A stretch of DNA of 64,000 nucleotides from Phenylobacterium sp. GTDB lineage: Bacteria; Pseudomonadota; Alphaproteobacteria; Caulobacterales; Caulobacteraceae. The notes below the pieces were generated by a model. That model made no database searches. It saw only the letters and a list, made by a program, of their open reading frames with translations, and was not told the DNA's origin. The position numbers and the translations under genes were made by a program. Shown here one piece after another: positions 1 to 8,724 of this stretch. The stretch spans positions 1 through 64,000 of the forward strand of contig JADBYZ010000007.1 of NCBI GenBank assembly GCA_020402745.1, given 5' to 3'. Every line of letters begins with the position of its first letter. The stretch's first letter is position 1.

Positions 1-280
1 CAAGAGGCAGTCACCGATTCCGTTTTGTTCCCGGTTTTTTGATCGAGCGAGTCTTGCGCAGCCAAGTCGTTCTATAGGCGGAATCTATATGCGATAGCCC
101 TGCCCCTGGGGGGAGGAATTAGGGAGCCCATTGCTCCCCCAAGGGGGAGCTGTCAGCGAAGCTGACTGAGGGGGGCAGCGGAGCTGGCCATCTCATCCCC
201 CCCTCACAGCGGTTGGCGGTTGGCGGGCTTTGCGCTATCTGGGGAGAGTGGCCGGGGGTGGCCCGAGGAGCCGTGTCTTG
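1..280. other. Left-edge non-coding region
   Basis: No convincing reading frame is seen in the first 280 bases. The left half is the only clearly AT-richer stretch nearby. The right half holds a pair of adjacent stem-loops, listed separately. The region is probably the intergenic space in front of the lipoprotein gene; the gene to its left lies outside the window. Confidence 0.6.
133..166. repeat. Double stem-loop intergenic repeat
   Basis: Two perfect inverted repeats sit back to back. The first is an 8-bp stem (gctccccc/gggggagc, 133-150) with a 2-base spacer. The second is a 6-bp stem (gtcagc/gctgac, 152-166) around gaa. From general knowledge this resembles a dispersed intergenic element common in Caulobacterales genomes. 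No second copy was noticed in this window, so repeat status is an inference. Confidence 0.45.
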
Positions 281-841
281 ATGAAGTTCCAACACATCGC
301 GGTCATCGCCGTCCTGGCCGGGGCGACCAGCCTGGCCGGTTGCCAGTCCACCCGCCAGGCCCTGGGCATGACCAAGATCACCCCCGACGAATTCCGCGTC
401 GTCTCCAAGGCGCCTCTGGTGGTCCCGCCGGACTTCGCCCTGCGCCCGCCGGCGCCCGGACAGCCCCGCCCGCAGGAGCTGCAACCCGAGAGCGCAGCGC
501 GCAACGCCCTGATCGGTCGGTCGCTGGCCGAGACCCGGTCGGACGGAGAAAGGCTGCTGGTGGGCAAGGCCGGCGGCGACAAGGCCGATCCCCTGATCCG
601 TTTCGTCATCGACGACGAGAACGGCGATATCGCTCACAAGGAAAAGAACTTCGCCGACACTGTGATGTTCTGGAGGCCGGGCCAACCCCGCAGTCCGGCC
701 GCAGTCGCAGCCGAGGCGGACAATGCGCCCGCTCCCATCGACCCCGTCGCCGAAGAAGCCCGGATCAAGTCGCTGATCGGCGACAAGACAGTGGTGATCG
801 CCCGGGAGCGTAGCTCACGGATCAAGATTCCGGGCCTGTAG
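281..841 (+). CDS. BamF-like DUF3035 outer-membrane lipoprotein
   Basis: A 186-residue lipoprotein with a hydrophobic signal and a lipobox Leu-Ala-Gly-Cys ending at Cys21, so it should be lipidated and sent to the outer membrane. The rest is a hydrophilic region rich in Pro and Arg near residues 40-80, matching the DUF3035 family. In Caulobacter a DUF3035 protein (BamF) is a subunit of the beta-barrel assembly complex; membership of Bam here is inferred from family resemblance. I chose the start at 281 because it gives a clean lipoprotein signal and has an AGGAG stretch upstream; an in-frame start at 230 would put a hydrophilic extension before the signal. The last 20 bases overlap the convergent TraB/GumN gene. 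Confidence 0.8.
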   Translation: MKFQHIAVIAVLAGATSLAGCQSTRQALGMTKITPDEFRVVSKAPLVVPPDFALRPPAPGQPRPQELQPESAARNALIGRSLAETRSDGERLLVGKAGGDKADPLIRFVIDDENGDIAHKEKNFADTVMFWRPGQPRSPAAVAAEADNAPAPIDPVAEEARIKSLIGDKTVVIARERSSRIKIPGL

Positions 842-1904
842 CGCCCGCTGAATCGGCCTCATCAGCCGCCCGGATGACCTCGGGCGCGTCGACGGTGAAT
901 CCCTCCCGGCGCAACTGGTCCAGGACCCCGCCCTCCGACAGGAGCGGGCGCAGGGGGACCACCGCAATGGAGACGCCGCCTGAGGCGAGGGCCCGCCGGA
1001 TGTCAGAGACCAGGTCGGCCTTCACGCGGACGTCAAAGGCCCCTGCGCCGGGCGCAGCGGCGATGCAGCGCTCCCAGGTCCGTTCGGCGGCCAGGGCGCC
1101 GGCCACGTCGCCCCGGGCCCAGGCCCCGGAGGCGGCCCGGATCGCGCCGGGGCCAGCCTCCACCTCCGCCAGCACCGCCTCCAAGCAGGCCCGCCCCGCC
1201 GCCTCAGGCGTCCGCGCTACCGCACCCAGCAGGGGGCCGAGGTCATAGGTCCGCTGGACCACCGCCTTACCCTTCTGACGGGCCAGCAGGCGGATGAGCT
1301 TGGTGGGGTCGGTGGGGGTCAGGTCGTAGCGCTCGCGCCAGTCCCCGGCCAGGATCAGGGCCGCGGCCAGGGAGCTCTGGGTGGGATACCGTCCCGGCGG
1401 CTGGCCGATCGATTCCCGGGCCGCGGCGAAGCGGTCGCGCGGAGCCGGCGCCAACCCGGTCTCAAAGGGCCGCAAGGACCTCAGCCTCAGATAGCTCACC
1501 GCCGCGCCCGGGCTGCCCGCCAGCCGGACCCTCAGGCCGTTGAACGGCAGGATGACCCGGTCGGCTCCGGACAGTCGGCGCTCAAAGAGCTGACGGTCCC
1601 AGTCCTGTCGTTTCGGCGCCAGGGAGGGAACGCCAAGGACCCAGACCCGGGCCTCGCCCCGGCTGACCCGCCAGAAGGCCGGGCCCGGATAGCGGGCCGT
1701 GACCACCAGTTCCTCGATCAGTTCCGCGTCGGGGTCCGGAGGCAGCTCCTGGGCCGCCAGGGTGTAGGGACGCCCTAGGGTCAGTCCTAGGCTCAGGGCG
1801 AGGGTCAGGGCGATGCCGACGAAGACGCGGGGCCACACAGTCCCGCGACGGTCCCGCGACGGTCTGAGGACGGTCGGACGACGGCTCCGGAATCGCGCTA
1901 ACAT
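822..1904 (-). CDS. TraB/GumN family protein, degenerate
   Basis: A 360-residue protein with an Arg-rich N-terminus, one hydrophobic signal or anchor segment at about residues 27-50, and then a soluble domain resembling TraB/GumN proteins (family assignment from overall pattern). These are usually exported and related to metalloprotease-like TIKI proteins. The family's N-terminal Gly-x-x-His signature appears here as V-L-G-V-P-S, so the His is absent and catalysis by the usual mechanism is doubtful. The gene is divergent from mutL, only 22 bases from its start, so the two probably share a promoter region. Several upstream in-frame starts exist, but those would overlap mutL extensively. Confidence 0.6.
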   Translation of the reverse strand: MLARFRSRRPTVLRPSRDRRGTVWPRVFVGIALTLALSLGLTLGRPYTLAAQELPPDPDAELIEELVVTARYPGPAFWRVSRGEARVWVLGVPSLAPKRQDWDRQLFERRLSGADRVILPFNGLRVRLAGSPGAAVSYLRLRSLRPFETGLAPAPRDRFAAARESIGQPPGRYPTQSSLAAALILAGDWRERYDLTPTDPTKLIRLLARQKGKAVVQRTYDLGPLLGAVARTPEAAGRACLEAVLAEVEAGPGAIRAASGAWARGDVAGALAAERTWERCIAAAPGAGAFDVRVKADLVSDIRRALASGGVSIAVVPLRPLLSEGGVLDQLRREGFTVDAPEVIRAADEADSAGATGPES

Positions 1905-1926
1905 GATGTCTTCCGCAGGGCCCCTC

Positions 1927-3795
1927 ATGACCATCAGACGCCTGCCTCCCGAAACGGTCAACCGCATCGCCGCCGGCGAGGTGGTCGAACGCCCGGCCAG
2001 CGCCGTCAAGGAGCTGGTGGAGAACGCCCTGGACGCCGGCGCCCGCCGCGTCACCGTCCAGATCGAGGGCGGCGGCCTCTCGCGCATCCTGGTGGAGGAC
2101 GACGGGTCAGGCCTGACACCGGACGAGCTCCTGCTGGCCGTGGAGCGCCACGCCACTTCCAAGCTCGCACCAAATGCTGCTGGCGACTACGACCTCCTGG
2201 ACATCGCCACCCTGGGCTTCCGGGGCGAGGCCCTGCCGTCGATCGGCTCGGTGGCCCGGCTGACCCTGACCTCCCGGGCCCGCGGGGCGGCGGAGGCCTG
2301 GAGCCTGACGGTGGAGGGCGGCGCAGTCGGGTGCCCGGCCCCGGCCGCCTTCCCCGGACCGCACGGCGCCCGGGTCGAGGTGCGGGACCTGTTCTACGCC
2401 ACGCCCGCGCGCCTGAAGTTCATGAAGTCCGAGCGCGCCGAGAGCCAGGCCATCGCCGAGGAGATGAAGCGCCAGGCCATGGCCCACGAGGCGGTGGCCT
2501 TCAGCCTGGAGATCGACGGCCGCACGGTCCTGCGCCTGCCCGCCGAGGCGCCGGGGCCGGAGGGGCGGCTGGCCCGCCTGTCGGCCATCCTCGGCCGCGA
2601 CTTCGCCGATAACGCCCTGGCCGTGGACCATGAGCGGGAAGGCGTGCGGCTGACGGGCTATGCCGGCCTGCCGACCCTGAACCGGGGGACGTCCTCGCAC
2701 CAGCACCTGTTCGTCAACGGCCGTCCAGTGCGCGACCGCCTGCTGCAGGGCGCCCTGCGCGGCGCCTATGCCGACTTCCTGGCCCGGGACCGCCACCCGG
2801 TGACAGCCCTCTATCTGGAGGTCGATTCCCAGGCCGTGGACGTCAACGTTCATCCAGCCAAGGCCGAGGTGCGGTTCCGCGACCCGGCCCTGGTGCGCGG
2901 CCTGGTGGTGGGCGGCCTGAGGCACGCCCTGGCCGGCGCCGCCCACCGCTCGGCCAGCAGCCACTCGGACGCCGCCCTGGCGGCCCTCCGGCCGGAGGGA
3001 TGGCGCCCCGAGGCCTGGCGTCCGGGCCCCTCGCCGGAGGGCTTCTCCGCCTGGCGGATGGGTGGCTGGAACCCCGTCGCAGGATCGGGCCGCAGCGCCG
3101 TCCTGCCGGGCCTGGAGGCCCTGTCGGCCCGGGCCGAGCCCATAACCGGCCTGTCGGAGCCCGGCGCCGCCTACGATCCGGCCGGGCCCGCGCCCGGCGC
3201 GCCCGATCCTGTCGACCAGCCCCTTGGTGCGGCCCGGGCCCAGGTCCACGCCACCTACATCATCGCCCAGACCCGCGACGGCCTGGTGGTGGTGGACCAG
3301 CACGCCGCCCACGAGCGCCTGGTCTATGAGCGCATGAAGGCCCAGCTGGAGGCCGGCGGCGTCGCCCGCCAGGCCCTGCTCCTGCCCGAGGTGGTGGAGC
3401 TGGACCCGACAGAGGCCGAGCGGGTCGCCGCCCGGGCCGGGGAACTCGAGGCCCTGGGCCTGGTGGTGGAGTCCTTCGGCCCCGGCGCGGTCCTGGTGCG
3501 CGAGACTCCCGCCCTGCTGGGCGAGACCGACGTGGCCGGCCTGATCCGCGACATCGCCGACGACCTGGCTGAGACAGGCCAGGCCCTGTCCCTGCGCGAG
3601 CGCCTGCAGGAGGTCTGCTCGACCCTGGCCTGCCACGGCTCGGTCCGGGCCGGCCGCCGCCTGACCGCCCCGGAGATGGACGCCCTCCTGCGCGAGATGG
3701 AGGCCACCCCCAACTCCGGCCAGTGCAACCATGGCCGCCCCACCTGGGTGGAGCTGAAACTGTCTGACATCGAGCGCCTGTTCGGGCGCCGGTAG
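1927..3795 (+). CDS. mutL: DNA mismatch repair protein MutL (endonuclease type)
   Basis: A 622-residue MutL. The N-terminal GHKL ATPase is clear: the conserved start ([20 protein letters not shown]), NALDAGA near residue 34, DDGSG near 58 and GFRGEAL near 98. A Pro/Gly-rich linker spans roughly 340-430. The C-terminal dimerisation domain carries the metal-binding endonuclease motif D-Q-H-A-x2-E-x4-E starting at Asp457, plus the late ACHGSVRAG and Q-C-N-H-G-R-P (Cys600) motifs. From family knowledge this marks a nicking MutL, expected in bacteria without MutH. Start 1927 is the conserved family start; an in-frame upstream start at 1813 would run into the divergent gene. Confidence 0.97.
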   Translation: MTIRRLPPETVNRIAAGEVVERPASAVKELVENALDAGARRVTVQIEGGGLSRILVEDDGSGLTPDELLLAVERHATSKLAPNAAGDYDLLDIATLGFRGEALPSIGSVARLTLTSRARGAAEAWSLTVEGGAVGCPAPAAFPGPHGARVEVRDLFYATPARLKFMKSERAESQAIAEEMKRQAMAHEAVAFSLEIDGRTVLRLPAEAPGPEGRLARLSAILGRDFADNALAVDHEREGVRLTGYAGLPTLNRGTSSHQHLFVNGRPVRDRLLQGALRGAYADFLARDRHPVTALYLEVDSQAVDVNVHPAKAEVRFRDPALVRGLVVGGLRHALAGAAHRSASSHSDAALAALRPEGWRPEAWRPGPSPEGFSAWRMGGWNPVAGSGRSAVLPGLEALSARAEPITGLSEPGAAYDPAGPAPGAPDPVDQPLGAARAQVHATYIIAQTRDGLVVVDQHAAHERLVYERMKAQLEAGGVARQALLLPEVVELDPTEAERVAARAGELEALGLVVESFGPGAVLVRETPALLGETDVAGLIRDIADDLAETGQALSLRERLQEVCSTLACHGSVRAGRRLTAPEMDALLREMEATPNSGQCNHGRPTWVELKLSDIERLFGRR

Positions 3796-3807
3796 AAACG
3801 AGGTCCC

Positions 3808-4512
3808 ATGAGCCGTCCCCCCTTCCACATCGTTTTCGCCCTCTTTCCGGGGCTCACCCAGCTGGACTTCACCGGTCCGCACCAGTTCCTGACCCGCATC
3901 CCCGGCGCGAAGGTCCACGTCGCCAGCCGGGCGGGAGGCGAGATCGAGGCCGAAGGCGGGGTGGTCTTCGCCCGGACCGAGCGGCTGGCGGACATTCCCG
4001 CCTGCGACCTCATCTGCGTGCCTGGCGGGGCGGAGGCCACGGCGGCGGCCCTGGATGCGGACTTTGTCGCCCAGGTGCGGCGGCTGGGCCTGTCCTCGCG
4101 CTATGTCACCTCGGTCTGCACCGGATCGCTGATCCTCGGCGCCGCGGGCCTTCTGGACGGCCGGCGGGCCGCCTGCCACTGGGCCTGGCGTCACCTGCTG
4201 CCCCTCTACGGGGCCATCCCCGATCCCGGCCGGGTGGTGCGCGACGGAAACGTCATCACAGGCGGGGGGGTGACGGCGGGGATCGACTTCGCCCTCACCG
4301 TCCTGGCGGAGGTGGGCGGCGAGGACCTGGCCCAGACCCTCCAGCTGGGCCTGGAGTACGCGCCCGCGCCGCCCTTTGAGTCCGGCCGCCCGGAAACGGC
4401 GCCGGCGAGGATCCTGGAGGCCTACCAGGAACGCATGGCGCCCTTCATGCCCCGTCGCGAGGCCGAGGCCCGCGAGGCGGCGGCGCGGCTGAAGGGGCTG
4501 ACCGGGTCCTGA
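3808..4512 (+). CDS. DJ-1/PfpI family protein, isonitrile hydratase-like
   Basis: A 234-residue protein of the DJ-1/PfpI fold. The nucleophile elbow is V-C-T-G-S with Cys104 and Thr105, and Asp20 sits in the Q-L-D-F-T-G-P motif. This Asp/Cys/Thr set matches isonitrile hydratase (InhA), which turns isonitriles into N-substituted formamides, and also the amidase-like N-domains of GATase-type AraC regulators; there is no DNA-binding domain here. It lies 12 bases after mutL on the same strand and may be cotranscribed. The substrate in this organism is not evident. Confidence 0.75.
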   Translation: MSRPPFHIVFALFPGLTQLDFTGPHQFLTRIPGAKVHVASRAGGEIEAEGGVVFARTERLADIPACDLICVPGGAEATAAALDADFVAQVRRLGLSSRYVTSVCTGSLILGAAGLLDGRRAACHWAWRHLLPLYGAIPDPGRVVRDGNVITGGGVTAGIDFALTVLAEVGGEDLAQTLQLGLEYAPAPPFESGRPETAPARILEAYQERMAPFMPRREAEAREAAARLKGLTGS

Positions 4513-4537
4513 AGCGCCGGCGCCCGGGGGCGGGCGC

Positions 4538-6097
4538 TTAGGCCGCCGTCAGCCGGCCGGCGCCGTTCTCGACCACGAAGGCCGCGCGGGTGCTGAGGAC
4601 GCCGCCAGGTCGGCTGACCTGGTCGAGGACCTTGAACTCCGAGCGCCAGGTCTGAGGGCTCACGTCGCAGACCAGGTAGCCGCGCTGGGCGTTGTTGAAC
4701 TTCAGGAAGGGATTCTCGGCGAGGTAGCGACGCCCGTCGGGGCGCTGGTCCACCCCGTCGCCGCCTGAGCTGATCGAGGTGGAGACGAATTCCACGGCCA
4801 GCGGGCCGCCGGTGGGGTTCCGGCCGTCGCGGAACACCTCGCCGGCATAGTGCTGGTGCTCGTCGCCGGTGAGGATGACGGTATTGCCGATCCGTCGGTC
4901 CCGGAGATGGGCGAGGAGCCGGGCCCGGGGGACGGCGTAGCCCGCCCAGGTATCCAGGTTGTAGCCGGGATCGGGGCCCTCCCGGCGCTCCAGGTCCATC
5001 ATCATCACCTGCTGGGCCAGGACCTTCCAGCGCGCCTGCGACCGGGCGAGATTGCGGAACAGCCAGGCTTCCTGGGCCTCGCCCAGGACCTGGGCGGCGG
5101 GGTCCCGGACCGCGTCGCAGGTGGTGGCCCATTTGTCGCCGCAGGGCTGGTCCGAGCGGTGGGACCGGGTGTCGAGGAAGTTGAGGTCGAGGAGCCCGCC
5201 CCAGGCCGCATTCCGGTAGACCTGCATCCGGACGCCCCGGGGGAAGGACGAGGCCCGCAGGGGCATGTGCTCGTAATAGGCCTGCATGGCGATCTGCCGG
5301 CGGAGATTGAAGATCTCCGGGGGCGTGCCGTCCTGGTCCTTGTCCCCGGCCCAGTTGTTGTCGATCTCGTGGTCGTCCCAGGTGCAGAACCAGGCGGTGG
5401 AGGCGTGGCTGGCCTGCAGGTCCGGGTCCATCTTGTACTGGGCGTAGCGACGGCGGTAGTCGTCGAGCGAGAAGATCTCCCCGCCGAGATGGGCGCGGGG
5501 ATTCCACGGCCGGGGCGGGGCGGCCGCACCGCGGCCCTCGTAGATATAGTCGCCATAGCAATAGATGAAGTCGAGGGACTCCTCGGCGATCTTCCGGTGC
5601 GCCGTGTACAGGCCCTGCTCGTAGGACTGGCAGCCGACGACGCCAAAGCGCGCCCGCGAGGGACTGGCCGACCGCGCCGGGGTGGTCTTCGCGCGGCCAG
5701 GCGGGGAGGCCTCGCCCCCGACCAGGAAGCGGTAGGCGTAGTCCCGCTCCGGCTCCAGACCGGTCACCTCCACATGGACGGAGTGTCCGAGCTCGGGGCG
5801 GGCGAGGGCCTCGCCCCGCCGCACCACCTGGGTGAAGCCCGGGTCGGCGGCCACCTCCCAGACGACGGGAACCGGAACAGGCGGAACGCCGCCGCCGGTC
5901 TCAAGGGGGCGCGGCGCCAGCCGGGTCCAGATCACGAAACCATCCTCGACGGGATCCCCCGCCGCGACCCCGAGCTGGAAGGGGAAGTCCGTGAAAAGGG
6001 GATTGGCCCGGGCCCGCCTCGCCGGCGCAAGGCTCGTTGCGCCTGCGGCGAGGGAGATGAGAAGTCCCCGGCGGGACAGGGGGAAGTTAGGGGACAT
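4538..6097 (-). CDS. phoD: PhoD-like alkaline phosphatase, Tat-exported
   Basis: A 519-residue protein with an N-terminal Ser-Arg-Arg-Gly-Leu-Leu Tat-type signal followed by Ala-rich hydrophobic residues. Next come a PhoD_N fibronectin-like domain (about 35-135) and the metallophosphatase domain with G-D-Y-I-Y-E, the D-D-H-E-I-D-N-N-W motif and a late T-G-D-E-H-Q-H motif. PhoD enzymes are Ca/Fe-dependent phosphomono/diesterases that release phosphate in the periplasm. The start at 6097 puts the twin arginine 8 residues in; an upstream in-frame start at 6151 would add 18 polar residues. A single Pho-box-like repeat lies 38 bases upstream. Confidence 0.9.
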   Translation of the reverse strand: MSPNFPLSRRGLLISLAAGATSLAPARRARANPLFTDFPFQLGVAAGDPVEDGFVIWTRLAPRPLETGGGVPPVPVPVVWEVAADPGFTQVVRRGEALARPELGHSVHVEVTGLEPERDYAYRFLVGGEASPPGRAKTTPARSASPSRARFGVVGCQSYEQGLYTAHRKIAEESLDFIYCYGDYIYEGRGAAAPPRPWNPRAHLGGEIFSLDDYRRRYAQYKMDPDLQASHASTAWFCTWDDHEIDNNWAGDKDQDGTPPEIFNLRRQIAMQAYYEHMPLRASSFPRGVRMQVYRNAAWGGLLDLNFLDTRSHRSDQPCGDKWATTCDAVRDPAAQVLGEAQEAWLFRNLARSQARWKVLAQQVMMMDLERREGPDPGYNLDTWAGYAVPRARLLAHLRDRRIGNTVILTGDEHQHYAGEVFRDGRNPTGGPLAVEFVSTSISSGGDGVDQRPDGRRYLAENPFLKFNNAQRGYLVCDVSPQTWRSEFKVLDQVSRPGGVLSTRAAFVVENGAGRLTAA

Positions 6098-6134
6098 GGG
6101 GTCTCCGCACAAATGCGTCACCAGATTAGATCGG

Positions 6135-6145
6135 ATTTGTGACAG
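6135..6145 (-). promoter_or_regulatory. Possible Pho-box half site upstream of phoD
   Basis: On the minus strand this reads CTGTCACAAAT, one base away from the classic PhoB repeat unit (CTGTCAT plus an AT-rich spacer). It sits 38 bases before the phoD start. The next 11-base unit matches poorly, so only one good half site is visible. Confidence 0.3.
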
Positions 6146-6184
6146 GCCCAATCCGGCGGTCGCGGGTGGCAGGGTATTCCTCTG

Positions 6185-6760
6185 CTACCCCTCGCCGTCC
6201 TCCAGCTGCAGGAACCAGACCTTCGCCGCGCCCCAGGTGCGGGCGTCGAGGAGGGTGTAGCCGGGCGCCAGGGGGGTGGGCTCGGAGGCGCCGGTCTCCA
6301 GGACGGCGAGGGCGCCGGGCGCCAGCCAGCCGCCTTCGCGCAGGCGGGCCAGGGCGATCTCGCCCAGGCCCTGGCCGTAGGGCGGGTCGAGGAAGGCCAG
6401 GGTGAAGGCCGGGCCGTCGGCGCCGGGGCGCACCCCCAGGTCCGTCGCGTCGCGACGGTGGATGCGGGTCCGGCCGAAGAGGGCGAAGGCCTCGGCGTTG
6501 TCGCGGATGGCGCCCCGGGCGGCGGCCTCGGTCTCCACGAAGAGACAGAAGGCGGCGCCCCGGGAGAGGGCCTCAAAGCCGAGAGCCCCAGACCCGGCGA
6601 AGAGGTCGATGACCCGGGCGTCCGCCAGGGGCGGGGCCCAGGCGGCGTGCTCCAGGATGTTGAAGACGGCCTGGCGGGCGCGGTCGGAGGTGGGGCGGGT
6701 GCCCTGCCCCGGCGGGGCGGCGAGGCTGCGGCCCTTCAGGGCGCCGGAGACAATGCGCAT
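6185..6760 (-). CDS. rsmD: 16S rRNA (guanine966-N2)-methyltransferase RsmD
   Basis: A 191-residue methyltransferase. It opens with the typical M-R-I-V-x-G-x-x-K-G-R, then a R-P-T-x-D-R-x-R-x-x-x-F-N segment, the SAM-binding D-L-F-A-G-S-G (about 52-58) and the N2-guanine catalytic motif D-P-P-Y at 125-128. RsmD methylates G966 of 16S rRNA during 30S assembly. I chose the start at 6760 because the family begins exactly at M-R-I-V. In many alphaproteobacteria rsmD lies directly next to the pseudouridine synthase gene; here an enoyl-CoA hydratase gene on the opposite strand separates them. Confidence 0.93.
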   Translation of the reverse strand: MRIVSGALKGRSLAAPPGQGTRPTSDRARQAVFNILEHAAWAPPLADARVIDLFAGSGALGFEALSRGAAFCLFVETEAAARGAIRDNAEAFALFGRTRIHRRDATDLGVRPGADGPAFTLAFLDPPYGQGLGEIALARLREGGWLAPGALAVLETGASEPTPLAPGYTLLDARTWGAAKVWFLQLEDGEG

Positions 6761-6821
6761 GGCGGGCGAGCCTTGGTCGGGTCTAGGGTGACGGGGGATG
6801 GAAACGGACAGGGAGGTCCTG

Positions 6822-7622
6822 ATGAGCCTGGTGACCCGCGAACGCAAGGGGGCGGCGGTCCTCCTGACCTACGCCAACCCGCCCTGGGGCACGATGACCG
6901 CGCCCGGCGCCCGACAGATGTACGCCGAGGCCAAGGCGGCCCTGGACGATCCGTCCGTACGCTGCCTGATCCTGACCGGGGGCGTGCCCGGCATCTTCAT
7001 CCGGCACTATGACGTGGACGAGCTGGCAGACCTGAGCGCCCGCCTGCAGGACGGCCCGCCGCCCGCACCACCGCGCGCCGACGCGCCTGCGCCGACGCCC
7101 GGCTTCCTGGAACTGACGGACATCATCGCGGCGGCGGACAAGCCGGTGGTCGCGGCCATCAACGGGCTTTGCCAGGGCGGCGGCTTCGAGCTGGCCCTGG
7201 CCTGCGACCTGCGCATCGCCACGCCCGAGGCCGAATCCATCGGCCTACCGGAGACCCGGATCGGCATCTTCCCGGGCGGGGGCGGCACCCAGCGCCTGCC
7301 GCGGGTGGTGGGCGAGGCCAGGGCCCTGGAGATCATCCTGCGCGGCCTGACCTTCACGGGCGCCGAGGCCCACGCCATCGGCCTGGTGCACGAGTTGGCG
7401 GCCGACCCCCTGGCCCGGGCCCTGGAGATGGCGCGCGAATGGGAGGGACGCGGGGCCGAAGGCATCGCCGCCGCCAAGCGGCTTACCCGCGCGGCCCTCG
7501 ACCGCCCCCTTTCGGAGGGCCTTTCCGAGGAACGCCGGGCCTTCCTGCAGGTGACGGCGACCGATTCGGCCCGCGCGGCCCTGGAGGCCGCCCGCCAGCC
7601 GGTGGAGATCCAGAAGGTTTGA
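6822..7622 (+). CDS. Enoyl-CoA hydratase/isomerase family protein
   Basis: A 266-residue crotonase-fold protein. The oxyanion-hole segment is G-L-C-Q-G-G-G-F-E-L (115-124), and a Glu at 144 in L-P-E-T-R-I-G-I-F-P-G-G-G-G-T-Q matches the second catalytic Glu of hydratases. A Pro/Ala-rich insertion lies around 78-93. The true substrate cannot be read from the sequence. The start at 6822 is favoured by a strong GGGAGGT Shine-Dalgarno a few bases upstream; an earlier ATG at 6798 lacks one. The last 140 bases are antisense to the C-terminal tail of the convergent rluB-type gene. Confidence 0.85.
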   Translation: MSLVTRERKGAAVLLTYANPPWGTMTAPGARQMYAEAKAALDDPSVRCLILTGGVPGIFIRHYDVDELADLSARLQDGPPPAPPRADAPAPTPGFLELTDIIAAADKPVVAAINGLCQGGGFELALACDLRIATPEAESIGLPETRIGIFPGGGGTQRLPRVVGEARALEIILRGLTFTGAEAHAIGLVHELAADPLARALEMAREWEGRGAEGIAAAKRLTRAALDRPLSEGLSEERRAFLQVTATDSARAALEAARQPVEIQKV

Positions 7623-8724
7623 CCGGCCGCCCCTTGGGCGCCGTCGCCGGCCGGCTGATGTCGGTCTTGCCGGCCCGTTCGGCGTCGGGCTTGCGGGATC
7701 CCGGTTTCCGGGACTCGGGCTTGCGGGACTCGGGCTTGCGGGTTCCAGGTTTCGGAGGCGGGCGCCCACCCGGCGGCTTGGGCTTGGGCCGCGCCCAGCC
7801 GGCCTTGTAGGCCGGGCGGCCGCGGGTTTCGGGAGCCTCGGCGGACACGACGGCTTCGCCGGCGCCCTCCCGGCGCTTTTCGGATACCGGCGCCCGGCGG
7901 CTCCACTTCGGCTTGTCGCCCTTGGGCAGGTCCTCGGGCGGGATCAGGTCGCTGAAGAGCTCGCGGATCACCCGTGGCCCCACCTCCTCGATCTCGCCCG
8001 GCGGCAGGGTAGAGAGGGCGAAGGGGCCGTAGGCCAGGCGGATCAGCCGGTTGACCTTCAGGCCGACCGATTCCAGCACCTTGCGGACCTCGCGGTTCTT
8101 GCCCTCGGACAGGGTGACGCTGATCCAGAGATTGGCGCCGGAGGCGCCATCCCGGGCCTTGTCGATCACGGCCTCGATGGGCCCGTAACGGACCCCCTCC
8201 ACGGTCACGCCAGACTTCAGGGCGTCGAGCCGGTCCTGCGTGATCCGACCGAAGGCGCGGGTCCGGTAGCGTCGGACCAGGCCCGTCGAAGGAAGCTCCA
8301 GGCTGCGGGCCAAGCCCCCGTCGTTGGTCAGGAGGAGCAGGCCCTCGGTGGCCAGGTCCAGCCGGCCAACGGAAATCAGGCGGGGCAGGCCGGGCGGCAG
8401 GGCCTGGAAGACCGTGGGCCGGCCCTGGGGGTCCTTGTGCGAGGTCACCAGGCCCGAGGGCTTGTGGTAGCGAAACAGGCGGACGGGCTCGGCATCGCCC
8501 ACCACCTCGCCGTCGACAGTGAGGATGTCGCCAGCCTCGATCCGGATGGCGGGGGTCGTGAGGGTCCGGCCATTGATGGCGACCCGGCCCTCGGCGATCA
8601 GGCGCTCCACCTCGCGGCGCGAGGCGACCCCGGCGCGGGCCAGGGCCTTGGCGACGCGCTCGCCGCCGCCCTCCGGGGATTGACCTTCGTCGCCGCCAGG
8701 GGTTCGTAACGGATCGTGGACCAT
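7483..8724 (-). CDS. rluB: rRNA large-subunit pseudouridine synthase (RluB/RsuA family)
   Basis: A 413-residue protein. An S4-like RNA-binding domain (about 22-70: R-V-A-K-A-L-A-R-A-G-V-A-S-R-R-E) precedes the RsuA/RluB catalytic domain with the G-R-L-D-L-A-T-E-G-L-L-L-L-T-N-D motif holding the catalytic Asp, then a late E-G-K-N-R-E-V-R-K segment. From about residue 265 onward comes a long, low-complexity basic tail rich in Lys, Arg, Pro and Gly, including near-perfect RKPES/RKPGS repeats. Such tails occur in alphaproteobacterial homologues. The tail continues through the 3' end of the hydratase gene on the other strand until TAA at 7483. The start overlaps the divergent tadA start region by 9 bases. 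Confidence 0.88.
   Translation of the reverse strand: MVHDPLRTPGGDEGQSPEGGGERVAKALARAGVASRREVERLIAEGRVAINGRTLTTPAIRIEAGDILTVDGEVVGDAEPVRLFRYHKPSGLVTSHKDPQGRPTVFQALPPGLPRLISVGRLDLATEGLLLLTNDGGLARSLELPSTGLVRRYRTRAFGRITQDRLDALKSGVTVEGVRYGPIEAVIDKARDGASGANLWISVTLSEGKNREVRKVLESVGLKVNRLIRLAYGPFALSTLPPGEIEEVGPRVIRELFSDLIPPEDLPKGDKPKWSRRAPVSEKRREGAGEAVVSAEAPETRGRPAYKAGWARPKPKPPGGRPPPKPGTRKPESRKPESRKPGSRKPDAERAGKTDISRPATAPKGRPVKPSGSPPAGGRPPGPRGPNRSPSPAGRPGVPRKGPPKGGGRGPRG
7682..7754. repeat. Short tandem repeats in the rluB tail
   Basis: Two exact copies of a 15-base unit (gggactcgggcttgc, 7710-7724 and 7725-7739) are flanked by diverged relatives. On the minus strand they encode the repeated Arg-Lys-Pro-Glu-Ser units of the pseudouridine synthase tail. 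The copy number would be expected to vary between strains. Confidence 0.7.

Noticed and set aside
2107-4194. 695-codon minus-strand frame over mutL
   Set aside because: Covers mutL and the DJ-1 gene in antisense; composition rich in Gly, Gln and Leu without motifs.
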